DNA of 64,000 bases from NCBI RefSeq assembly GCF_016598615.1, contig NZ_CP066831.1:8742001-8806000 (forward strand), written 5' to 3'. The notes under the pieces were generated by a model. That model saw only the letters and a program-made list of their open reading frames with translations. It searched no databases and was not told the DNA's origin. A program made the translations under genes and the position numbers. Positions 15,041 through 22,091 of the stretch are shown here, piece by piece. The stretch is from Streptomyces liliifuscus (GTDB lineage: Bacteria; Actinomycetota; Actinomycetes; Streptomycetales; Streptomycetaceae). Every line of letters starts with the position of its first letter. The stretch's first letter is position 1.

Positions 15041-15840
15041 CCCGTGCATCTGACCTCGTCGCCTGCCGTGATCAGTAGGGCCTCGACGTCCGGTAGGGAT
15101 TCCAGCCAGGTCAGGGCCTGGCGGGAGCCCATGGCGAAGGCGGCTGTGGCCCAGGCGTCGGCCCAGGTGATGCGGGGGCCCACGACGGTCACGGCGACCA
15201 GGTCGGTGACCGCGGAGCGGCCGGTGCGGGGGTCCACGATGTGGGTGCCGCGCTCGGCGGAGCCGGAGGTGGCCACGGCCAGCTCGTCGACACCGGCCGC
15301 GGAGACCACGGCGGCCAGACCGCCGGGCCGCAGCGGATCGGAGACGCCGACCCGCCAGGGCCGGTGCGGCCCCGGCACGCCGTACATCTGCACGTCGCCG
15401 CCGCCGTTCACGCTGACGCCGCTCGCCCCGGCCGCGACGAGATGCCGGGCCACGCGCTCGACGGCCCAGCCCTTCACCATGCCGGTCGGGTCGATGAGAC
15501 CCGCGTATCTCGTACTGAACCAACCGTCGCTCAACCGCTCGGCCTCGGCGCACAGTTCGAGCACCTCGGCGACCTCCGGGTCGCAACCGTCGACGGTCAG
15601 TTCGCCGCGCGCCAGCCGGGAGATCTGGCTGTCCTCGCGGTAGGTGCTGAACACCCTGTCCACCGCGTGGAGTTGGGCCACGGCCTCCGCCAACGCGGCC
15701 TGTACGGCCTCGGGTTCACCGCCCCGTACGTCGAAGGAGAAGACCGTGCCCATCACCTCCTCCGCGTGACGCACCGCTACGGGCGCCTCGGCGGGTTCGG
15801 TGGGTTCGGCCAGATCGGCCGGCTCGGTCGGTTCAGCCAC
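15016..15840 (-). CDS. apbE: FAD:protein FMN transferase (ApbE family)
   Basis: A 274-residue enzyme that transfers FMN from FAD to a threonine or serine in a flavinylation motif of a target protein. The GTG at 15840 overlaps the end of the FMN-binding gene (stop and start within eight bases). After a short AEPTEPADLAEPTEPAEAP repeat come the family motifs MGTVFSFDV (about residue 33), DRVFSTYREDSQISRL (about 60), GMVKGWAVERVA (about 135), SVNGGGDVQMYG (about 155) and SAERGTHIVDPRTG with the conserved His-Ile-x-Asp-Pro (about 195). No lipobox or clear signal peptide is seen, so it probably acts in the cytoplasm or depends on its coupled partner. Its obvious target is the neighbouring protein with two flavinylation motifs. 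Confidence 0.9.
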   Translation of the reverse strand: MAEPTEPADLAEPTEPAEAPVAVRHAEEVMGTVFSFDVRGGEPEAVQAALAEAVAQLHAVDRVFSTYREDSQISRLARGELTVDGCDPEVAEVLELCAEAERLSDGWFSTRYAGLIDPTGMVKGWAVERVARHLVAAGASGVSVNGGGDVQMYGVPGPHRPWRVGVSDPLRPGGLAAVVSAAGVDELAVATSGSAERGTHIVDPRTGRSAVTDLVAVTVVGPRITWADAWATAAFAMGSRQALTWLESLPDVEALLITAGDEVRCTGGLANRLG

Positions 15841-16645
15841 CGGCCTGGTCCAGGGCCGACTGCAGGGACTCCTTGTAGCCGCCGCTGGTGTACGTGGCGC
15901 CGGACACGGCGTCGATGTCGGCGCTGCCCGCCGCGACCGCGGCCTGGTTGAGCTTGGGCACCGCGTCACCGCTGATCTGGCTGCTGCGTCCGCCGCTGGG
16001 CGACTGCACCGCCTCGGCCTTGGTGATCTTCCCGCCGGTGACGGTGATCCGGACCTGCACGGGGCCGTAGTCGGTCTCGACGGCCGTGCCCGTGAGGGTC
16101 TTCGCCTGGGCGGCACCCCCGCCGCCGGTGGACCCGCTCGCGTCGGCCGAGCCGCCTCCGCCGCCCGAGCCACCGCCGGTCGCCGCGGACGAGCCCGCCT
16201 TGTCGAGGGCCGACTGCAGGGACTTCTTGTAGCCGCCGCTCGTGTAGGTGGCACCCGAGACCGCGTCGATGTCGGCGCTGCCCGCCTGGATCGCCGCCTG
16301 GTTGAGCTTGGGCACCGAGTTGGTGCTGACCTCGGTACTGCGCCCGCCGCTGGGTGCCTGGACGGCGGCGGCCGAGGTGATCTTCCCGCCGCTCATGGTG
16401 ACCCGGACCTGGACATTGCCGTACTCGGTCTTGACGACGTCACCGGTGAGGGTCTGGTCACCGTTGCCCGCGGCCTGCACGCCTCCGGATCCCTGGGGCG
16501 CGACCGACTGCTGCCCTTGTGGCGTGCCCTCGGCCGACGCGGCCGCCGGGTCCGAGGAGGGCTTCAGCGTCAGCAGCAGCACGATCCCGGACACCGTGGC
16601 GGCACCGGCCAGCACGATTCGTCGCAGGGGGTGGCTCTTCTTCAT
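15833..16645 (-). CDS. Secreted/membrane-anchored protein with two FMN-binding domains
   Basis: A 270-residue protein with an N-terminal membrane segment (MKKSHPLRRIVLAGAATVSG and following hydrophobics, about 8-27) and two FMN_bind domains, about 62-150 and 183-270, separated by a Gly/Ser-rich linker (about 151-178). Each domain ends in the flavinylation motif D-x-x-SGAT: DAVSGATYTS at Asp127/Thr133 and again at Asp245/Thr251, where FMN would be attached through the threonine. The two domains are highly similar, pointing to duplication. It lies between the ferric-reductase-like gene (20 bases upstream) and the transferase that should modify it (overlapping). It would carry electrons outside the membrane from the reductase to an unknown acceptor. 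Confidence 0.9.
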   Translation of the reverse strand: MKKSHPLRRIVLAGAATVSGIVLLLTLKPSSDPAAASAEGTPQGQQSVAPQGSGGVQAAGNGDQTLTGDVVKTEYGNVQVRVTMSGGKITSAAAVQAPSGGRSTEVSTNSVPKLNQAAIQAGSADIDAVSGATYTSGGYKKSLQSALDKAGSSAATGGGSGGGGGSADASGSTGGGGAAQAKTLTGTAVETDYGPVQVRITVTGGKITKAEAVQSPSGGRSSQISGDAVPKLNQAAVAAGSADIDAVSGATYTSGGYKESLQSALDQAGG

Positions 16646-16664
16646 CGGTGCGGACTCCCGTTCG

Positions 16665-18035
16665 TCACAGCTCGAAGGACTCGTGGTGGATGCGGCGGGC
16701 CGGTACGCCCGCGCCGCGCAGTGCGGTGTACGCGCCCTCGGCGAAGCCGGGAGGCCCGCACAGGAACACGTCGTGCTCGTCGATGTCGGGCAGCTTCCGG
16801 CGCAGCGTCTCCGGATTGATGTCCGGGCGCTCCCCGTCGGGGCTGTTCACGGCGTACATCAGGCGGGCGCCGCGCTCGTCGGCGATCGCCGACAACTCGT
16901 CCCACAGCGCCAGGTCCTGCGTGCTGTTGGCCCGGTACAGCAGAGTGAGGTCGCCGCGCTCGGCCGGCAGCGTCTCGAACAGCGCCCGCATCGGGGTGAT
17001 CCCCACTCCGCCGGCCATCAGCAGCACCTTGCCGCGGCTGCGCCGGGACGCGGTCATCGCGCCGTACGGGCCCTCGGCCCACACCCGCGTGCCCCGCTTG
17101 AGCCCCTTCAGCGCGGTGCTGTGGTCGCCGAGCGCCTTGACCGTGATCCTCAGCAGACCGGGCCTGGGCGCCGCCGACAGCGAGTACGGGTGCGAACTGA
17201 GCCGCATGCCCGGTGCCAGGAACCGCCAGCGGAAGAACTGCCCCGGCTCGGCGCCGATGCGGTGCAGCCGCTTCCCGCTGATCAGGACGGAGACGATGCC
17301 GGGCGCCTCCTCGACGACCTCCTCGACCCGCATCCGGTGCCGCAGGTTCAGCCGGATCGGCGTGATCACCCGGTACCAGATCACCAGCGCGGTCACGGTC
17401 CCGTACAGCGCGTACCAGGCCGTCGTGGCGGCGGGCTCGACCGCGAAGTCGTTGCCGGTGGACAGCTGGTGCCAGAACGACAGGTACACGGCCACGTACG
17501 TGAGCAGGTGGATGTGGTACCAGGTGTCGTACGGGATCCGCTTGCGCAGTCCGCCGACGGAGATCAGGCCGATGAACAGCAGCACACCCGTGCCGATGGC
17601 CGCCTTGCCCATGTCGGGCAGGGTCTTGACCGACTCGATGGTCTGGTCGACGACCCCCGTGTTCGCCTGCAGGGCGTAGCCGTACATCGTCAGACCGATG
17701 TGGGCGAGCGTGAGGCAGAGCATGTAGCGGCCGCTCATGGCGTGCCAGCGGGCGACCCGGTCGGAGCCGACCCGGCGTTCCAGCGCCGGCACCCGGGCCA
17801 TCTGCAGGACCACGAGAGCCATCAGATACCCGGCCAGCAGACCGGTGATCCGGCCCGCGTTCAGGATCCGGCCCTTGTCGTCCGCGATGGACGGGGTGTT
17901 GCTCCACCACAGCCAGATCACGCCCGCCGCACCCGCCCACACGGCGATCAGCAACGGGATGGCGGGGGAGCGGCGAGGTCGGATACGGCGCATCGTCTGG
18001 CGCCGCGCTGCGCGACCGCCGGCGATCGTGCTCAC
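16665..18035 (-). CDS. Ferric reductase-like transmembrane oxidoreductase with FAD/NAD(P)-binding domain
   Basis: A 456-residue protein. I chose the GTG at 18035 because of CACGGAGGAACC just upstream; longer frames extend into unlikely sequence. Residues about 20-230 form six or so membrane helices of the ferric-reductase type, with candidate haem histidines in RWHAMSGRYMLCLTLAHIGL and YHIHLLTYVAVYLSFWHQL. The C-terminal half is a ferredoxin-reductase module: SSHPYSLSAAPR (FAD, about 305), VWAEGPYGAM (about 345), LLMAGGVGITPMRALFE (NAD(P), about 365) and FLCGPPGFAEGAYTAL (about 430). It would pass electrons from NAD(P)H across the membrane, probably to the flavinylated protein encoded downstream. 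Operon with the two genes downstream. Confidence 0.92.
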   Translation of the reverse strand: MSTIAGGRAARRQTMRRIRPRRSPAIPLLIAVWAGAAGVIWLWWSNTPSIADDKGRILNAGRITGLLAGYLMALVVLQMARVPALERRVGSDRVARWHAMSGRYMLCLTLAHIGLTMYGYALQANTGVVDQTIESVKTLPDMGKAAIGTGVLLFIGLISVGGLRKRIPYDTWYHIHLLTYVAVYLSFWHQLSTGNDFAVEPAATTAWYALYGTVTALVIWYRVITPIRLNLRHRMRVEEVVEEAPGIVSVLISGKRLHRIGAEPGQFFRWRFLAPGMRLSSHPYSLSAAPRPGLLRITVKALGDHSTALKGLKRGTRVWAEGPYGAMTASRRSRGKVLLMAGGVGITPMRALFETLPAERGDLTLLYRANSTQDLALWDELSAIADERGARLMYAVNSPDGERPDINPETLRRKLPDIDEHDVFLCGPPGFAEGAYTALRGAGVPARRIHHESFEL

Positions 18036-18222
18036 GGTTCCTCCGTGGGGGACGCTGGGAAGGGGAGTGGCCCCTTGGCCCAGTGGTACGTCCCGGGACG
18101 GCGGAGTGTTCAACGGCCCGCGGAGCAAGCCGTGAACTGGTGCGACTCGCGGTAACCCGAGGTGACGCGGGTCTCCTCGGTGGACCGTCGTGCGGAAGTC
18201 GGTGTGCAGACCGGTGTGGAGT

Positions 18223-18939
18223 TCAGTAGCGGACGATCGAGGTGGGCCCGCCGTCCGTCCCGATGGCGATGTGCGGGCTGCGCGCCGGATCGGCCCAGGT
18301 CAGGATGCGTCGCATCGCGTCGTGGGACACGGAGACACAACCGGCCGTCGCGCCGCTCCCGTTGACATGCAGGAAGATCCCCGCGCCGCGCCCCCGCACC
18401 GGCCGCTCGTAGTTGAAGCCGACGACGAGCGCGTACGCGTACTGCGTCCCGTACGTGATCAGGTGCTCGGACTCGGTGGCACGGCAGTCGGCGGGGCGCG
18501 GCTCGGTCCAGCGGTTGTAGGAGCGGGAGGCGGTGTCCTGGCACCACCAGGAGTTCTGCCTCACCGGTCGGTACTTCGCCTTCGTCCCTTCGGGCGCCGG
18601 CTTGATGCCGAAGGCGTACGGCAGGTCGTACAGGCCGGTGGGGGTGGTGTCGGTGCCCTGCTTGCGGGAGTTGCCCTCGACGAGCCCCTTGGCGCCGAAG
18701 CGCGCGGGCACGGAACCGGCCTTCACCCAGCGCCCGTCCCGCCGGTTCCACCAGATGACCGTGCCGGTCGTCGAGGAGGTCCGGGAGGCCTGCGCGGTGA
18801 TGAGCTGGCTGCCGCCGCCCGTGTCCGCCATCCGCTCGGGCAGTGGTGCCCGGCCGGCGGCGTCACCGGCCGTACCGGGGGCACTTGGGGCCAGTACGAA
18901 GAGGGACACGGACGCGAGAAGGGCGACTCCTGGGCGCAT
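18223..18939 (-). CDS. Secreted L,D-transpeptidase family protein
   Basis: A 238-residue protein with a signal peptide (MRPGVALLASVSLFVLAPSA, cleavage near 25) and a YkuD-like catalytic domain in the C-terminal part. The active-site region is FLHVNGSGATAGCVSVSHDAM, with the catalytic cysteine in GCVSV and the partner histidine at HVNG, a variant of the usual HG-x-x-x-x-x-S-x-GC arrangement. DTTPTGLYDLPYAFG is also typical of the fold. Such enzymes make 3-3 peptidoglycan cross-links or attach proteins to the wall; this subgroup is common in Streptomyces and its substrate is not settled. It starts two bases after the PPOX gene, so the two are co-transcribed. Confidence 0.85.
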   Translation of the reverse strand: MRPGVALLASVSLFVLAPSAPGTAGDAAGRAPLPERMADTGGGSQLITAQASRTSSTTGTVIWWNRRDGRWVKAGSVPARFGAKGLVEGNSRKQGTDTTPTGLYDLPYAFGIKPAPEGTKAKYRPVRQNSWWCQDTASRSYNRWTEPRPADCRATESEHLITYGTQYAYALVVGFNYERPVRGRGAGIFLHVNGSGATAGCVSVSHDAMRRILTWADPARSPHIAIGTDGGPTSIVRY

Positions 18940-18941
18940 GC

Positions 18942-19529
18942 TCAGACGCTACTGGGAGGCAGCGGCAGCGGCAGCCCGGGTAGGCCATCCAGGCTGGTCC
19001 CCACGTGCTCCTTCTTCTCGAAGTACGCGTTCAGCGAGACGTCGTCCTCCCGCGCGAAGCGCTTGGCGTGCAGATCGCGGTCCTCGTCGTACGACATGGT
19101 GGGCACCGCGTAGCCGCAGGTGTCCCGGACGAGTTCGGCCGTCACCACGATGACCGCGCGCAGGCCGTGCGGTGTCGGGTCGATGCCCGGGAAGTGGGAG
19201 AGGAGTTCCTTGAAGCGCGGGTCGTCGCGGAAGACCGGCTCGCCACGGCCGTGTACGCGGACGATGTTCGGCGGGCCCTGGAAGGCGCACCACATCAGGG
19301 TGATCCGGCCGTTCTCCCGGAGGTGGGCGATCGTCTCGGCGTTGCTGCCGGCGAAGTCCAGATAGGCGACGGTGAGTTCGTCGAGAACCACGAACGAACC
19401 GGTGAGGCCCTTGGGCGAGAGGTTGACCGTGCCGTCGCCCGACAGGGGCGCGGTCGCGGTGAAGAAGATGGGCTGCGCCTCGATGAAGGTACGCAGGCGG
19501 CCGTCTATGCGCTCATAAGTCTTTCCCAT
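18942..19529 (-). CDS. Pyridoxamine 5'-phosphate oxidase family protein
   Basis: A 195-residue protein of the split-barrel flavin-binding fold. IFFTATAPLSGDGTVNLSPK, then VAYLDFAGSNAETIAHLREN and RITLMWCAFQGPPNIVRVHG are the conserved strands of the PPOX-like family (FMN or F420 binding); the subgroup acts on unknown substrates rather than pyridoxine phosphate. The ATG lacks a ribosome-binding site but sits a few bases after a good promoter (see 19538-19567), so the mRNA is probably leaderless. It is followed two bases later by the L,D-transpeptidase gene. Confidence 0.85.
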   Translation of the reverse strand: MGKTYERIDGRLRTFIEAQPIFFTATAPLSGDGTVNLSPKGLTGSFVVLDELTVAYLDFAGSNAETIAHLRENGRITLMWCAFQGPPNIVRVHGRGEPVFRDDPRFKELLSHFPGIDPTPHGLRAVIVVTAELVRDTCGYAVPTMSYDEDRDLHAKRFAREDDVSLNAYFEKKEHVGTSLDGLPGLPLPLPPSSV

Positions 19530-19537
19530 GTCTAACG

Positions 19538-19567
19538 ATTATGGTCGCAACTCCTTCGCTTGTCTAA
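19538..19567 (-). promoter_or_regulatory. Leaderless promoter with direct-repeat operator for the PPOX gene
   Basis: On the minus strand a -35 TTAGAC (19567-19562) and a -10 CATAAT (19543-19538) are 18 bases apart, placing the transcription start within a few bases of the ATG (19529). The decamer TCGTTAGACA occurs twice, once over the -35 (19561-19570) and once ending at the start codon (19529-19538), 32 bases apart. This is the arrangement of an operator on one face of the helix; the binding protein is unknown. Confidence 0.55.
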
Positions 19568-19634
19568 CGAATTGTGCCGCCCGCGCGTGTGGGGGTACGG
19601 CGGGCGGCGTGGTCTCCGGGTCGCGCCCGGAGAT

Positions 19635-19676
19635 CCCCGGGGCCCGTGGGGCCGTTGCGGCCCCCGGGCCCCGGGG
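19635..19676 (-). terminator. Strong GC hairpin downstream of the duplicated secreted-protein gene
   Basis: CCCCGGGGCCC (19635-19645) pairs perfectly with GGGCCCCGGGG (19666-19676), loop 20 bases. Two more stems follow in the same gap: 19613-19633 (CTCCGGG/CCCGGAG) and 19576-19608 (GCCGCCCG/CGGGCGGC). No U-tract. Probable intrinsic-type terminators for the gene ending at 19730. Confidence 0.6.
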
Positions 19677-19729
19677 TCGCCCCGGCCGGCGTGCGGGGCG
19701 CCCGTGGGGGGACGTCGGTGATTCGGTGA

Positions 19730-20593
19730 CTACTTGTTGAGCGTGCAGGCGGCGAGGGAGTCGAGGCCCTGGGGCTTGGCGGCGGTGCGGCCGATGGCGG
19801 TGGCGATGCGGTTGATGGTCGCGACGCGCTTGTCCTTGAGGGGGCCGACGATCGCGTTCTGGGCGAAGTTGGGGCCGCCCTGGCCGACGGTGTCGACGAG
19901 GCGCTTGTTGGCCTCGGCGATCTGGGTGTCGAGCAGGGCCAGGTTGCGGTCGACCTCGGCCTTGGCGGAGGCGGGGATCGCGGGCAGGCTCGGCGCGACG
20001 GCGGGGCAGTTCACGGTGCCGGCCGCGTTCGTGTTGCCGGTGTTCCCCGTATTGCCCGTGTTTCCGGCGTTCCCGGTGTTGCCGCCCGCCTGCTGGGTGG
20101 GGGACGCGCTCGGCGACGCCGCGGCACCGCCTCCGGCAGCCGCGCCCGCGTTCAGCGTGCAGGCGGCGAGGGAGTCGAGGCCCTGGGGCTTGGCGGCGGT
20201 GCGGCCGATGGCGGTGGCGATGCGGTTGATGGTCGCGACGCGCTTGTCCTTGAGGGGGCCGACGATCGCGTTCTGGGCGAAGTTGGGGCCGCCCTGGCCG
20301 ACGGTGTCGACGAGGCGCTTGTTGGCCTCGGCGATCTGGGTGTCGAGCAGGGCCAGGTTGCGGTCGACCTCGGCCTTGGCGGAGGCGGGGATCGCGGGCA
20401 GGCTCGGCGCGACCGCGGGGCAGCTCACGGTGCCGGGGGACGCCTTTGTTCTGGCGGCCTGGCTGTTGCCGCTCTTGGATGTTTCCCCGGCCAAGGCCGA
20501 TCCGGCGATGACCGCTCCGGACAACGCCACCGCGGCCACGCCGCCGATGATGGCCACCCGGCGCTTGTTGTACTTCGGAAGAGCCCTGGACAT
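19730..20593 (-). CDS. Secreted protein composed of a nearly perfect internal duplication
   Basis: A 287-residue protein of unknown function with a signal peptide (KRRVAIIGGVAAVALSGAVI, cleavage at about Ala34-Gly). It has two copies of an 89-residue module, from CPAVAPSLPAIPASAKAEVD to LDSLAACTLN, at about 57-146 and 198-287; residue differences between copies are essentially absent. Each has one cysteine near the start and one near the end, so each could close one disulfide. The linker is a Ser/Pro/Gly/Asn stretch with GNTGNTGN repeats. The module is helical (AKAEVDRNLALLDTQIAEAN) and rich in conserved Asn/Ala. Transcribed divergently from argG. No enzymatic motif is visible. Confidence 0.85.
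   Translation of the reverse strand: MSRALPKYNKRRVAIIGGVAAVALSGAVIAGSALAGETSKSGNSQAARTKASPGTVSCPAVAPSLPAIPASAKAEVDRNLALLDTQIAEANKRLVDTVGQGGPNFAQNAIVGPLKDKRVATINRIATAIGRTAAKPQGLDSLAACTLNAGAAAGGGAAASPSASPTQQAGGNTGNAGNTGNTGNTGNTNAAGTVNCPAVAPSLPAIPASAKAEVDRNLALLDTQIAEANKRLVDTVGQGGPNFAQNAIVGPLKDKRVATINRIATAIGRTAAKPQGLDSLAACTLNK
19740..19999. repeat. 260-bp direct repeat, copy A (identical to 20154-20413)
   Basis: Base-by-base comparison with 20154-20413 shows no difference over 260 bases at an offset of 414 bases (138 codons), so the reading frame is kept. The first mismatch on the right is at 20000 (G) versus 20414 (C). Confidence 0.93.
20154..20413. repeat. 260-bp direct repeat, copy B (identical to 19740-19999)
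   Basis: Second copy of the intragenic duplication in the secreted-protein gene. Identity at third codon positions as well as others means the copies arose very recently or are being homogenised by gene conversion. Confidence 0.93.
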
Positions 20594-20726
20594 GCGAGTG
20601 CCTCACTTGGGTCAGGAGTGGGTTTACAAACGCGGCGCCGGCGTTCGGGGTGGAGTACGGGAAAGCGGTTTCCCGCGTTCAAACGACTCCGAAATTACTT
20701 TCCGGCACACCCCAGATTGACGAATC

Positions 20727-20752
20727 ATGCAGAGCACTGCATACTCATGCAT
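20727..20752 (+). promoter_or_regulatory. Overlapping ARG boxes upstream of argG
   Basis: ATGCAGAGCACTGCAT (20727-20742) is a perfect palindrome with six-base arms, and TGCATACTCATGCA (20738-20751) is a second perfect palindrome overlapping it by five bases. A third half-site, GAATGCAG, follows at 20759. They lie 30-55 bases upstream of the argG GTG and match the TGCAT-N4-ATGCA core of the boxes at argC, so ArgR control is very likely. Confidence 0.85.
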
Positions 20753-20781
20753 GTCAGTGAATGCAGTGTGAGGAGAAGCCC

Positions 20782-21975
20782 GTGACCGAGCGCGTCGTAC
20801 TCGCCTACTCAGGCGGATTGGACACCTCCGTCGCCATCGGCTGGATCGCCGAGGAGACGGGCGCCGAGGTCATCGCCGTCGCGGTCGACGTCGGCCAGGG
20901 CGGCGAGGACCTGGACGTCATCCGCAAGCGCGCCCTCGCGTGCGGCGCCGTCGAGGCCGAGGTCGCGGACGCGAAGGACGAGTTCGCCGAGGAGTACTGC
21001 CTCCCGGCGATCAAGGCCAACGCCCTCTACATGGACCGCTACCCGCTGGTCTCCGCCCTCTCCCGCCCGACGATCGTCAAGCACCTCGTCGCCGCCGCCC
21101 ACAAGCACGGCGCGGGCGTCGTCGCCCACGGCTGCACCGGCAAGGGCAACGACCAGGTGCGGTTCGAGGCCGGCATCCAGGCCCTCGGCCCCGACCTCAA
21201 GTGCATCGCCCCGGTCCGTGACTACGCGATGACCAGGGACAAGGCGATCGCCTTCTGCGAGGAGAAGGGCCTGCCGATCGCCACCACCAAGAAGTCGCCG
21301 TACTCCATCGACCAGAACGTCTTCGGACGCGCCGTCGAGACGGGCTTCCTGGAGGACATCTGGAACGCCCCGATCGAGGACGTCTACGAGTACACGCAGA
21401 ACCCGGCGCTGCCGCGCGAGCCCGACGAGGTGGTCGTCACCTTCAAGGCGGGCGTCCCGGTCGCCGTCGACGGCAGGCCCGTCAGCGTCCTCCAGGCCAT
21501 CCAGCAGCTCAACGCCCGCGCGGGTGCCCAGGGCATCGGCCGCATCGACATGGTCGAGGACCGGCTCGTGGGCATCAAGTCCCGTGAGGTGTACGAGGCT
21601 CCCGGTGCGATCGCCCTGATCACGGCCCACCAGGAGCTGGAGAACGTCACCGTCGAGCGTGAACTCGCCCGCTACAAGCGGCAGGTCGAGCAGCGCTGGG
21701 GCGAGCTGGTCTACGACGGCCTGTGGTTCTCCCCGCTCAAGCGCGCCCTGGACGGCTTCATCGACGAGGCCAACCAGCATGTCTCCGGGGACATCCGGAT
21801 GACCCTGCACGGGGGTCGTGCCGTCGTCACGGGGCGGAAGTCCGAGGAGTCGCTGTACGACTTCAACCTCGCGACGTACGACTCGGGCGATACGTTCGAC
21901 CAGTCGAAGGCGCAGGGGTTCATCGACATCTTCGCGCTGTCTTCGAAGATCGCGGCGAAGAGGGACCTCGCGTAG
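20782..21975 (+). CDS. argG: Argininosuccinate synthase
   Basis: A 397-residue enzyme that condenses citrulline and aspartate using ATP. The N-terminal P-loop of the PP-ATPase type is LAYSGGLDTSVAIGW (about residues 6-20); VAHGCTGKGNDQVRFE (about 115-130) and KSPYSIDQNVFGRAVE (about 172) are further signatures. I chose the GTG at 20782, preceded by TGTGAGGAGAAG, rather than an in-frame ATG seven codons earlier which would overlap that ribosome-binding site. The length is typical for the family. Controlled by the ARG boxes just upstream and followed by argH. Confidence 0.97.
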   Translation: MTERVVLAYSGGLDTSVAIGWIAEETGAEVIAVAVDVGQGGEDLDVIRKRALACGAVEAEVADAKDEFAEEYCLPAIKANALYMDRYPLVSALSRPTIVKHLVAAAHKHGAGVVAHGCTGKGNDQVRFEAGIQALGPDLKCIAPVRDYAMTRDKAIAFCEEKGLPIATTKKSPYSIDQNVFGRAVETGFLEDIWNAPIEDVYEYTQNPALPREPDEVVVTFKAGVPVAVDGRPVSVLQAIQQLNARAGAQGIGRIDMVEDRLVGIKSREVYEAPGAIALITAHQELENVTVERELARYKRQVEQRWGELVYDGLWFSPLKRALDGFIDEANQHVSGDIRMTLHGGRAVVTGRKSEESLYDFNLATYDSGDTFDQSKAQGFIDIFALSSKIAAKRDLA

Positions 21976-22007
21976 GCGTTTCGCGGAGTCCGGTGCGTAA
22001 CCACGTG

Positions 22008-22055
22008 CGGGTTGTGGTGGGCTGGTCGCGCAGTTCCCCGCGCCCCTGAAGGGGC
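22008..22055 (-). repeat. Dispersed GC-rich intergenic repeat, copy 2
   Basis: GTGGGCTGGTCGCGCAGTTC then CCCGCGCCCCTGAAGGGG between argG and argH. The CCCC-TGAA-GGGG end folds into a small hairpin, so the element may also attenuate readthrough from argG. Confidence 0.85.
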
Positions 22056-22091
22056 TCGGCCCGTACTCAACAGTCTTGAGGAGCACAGCAA

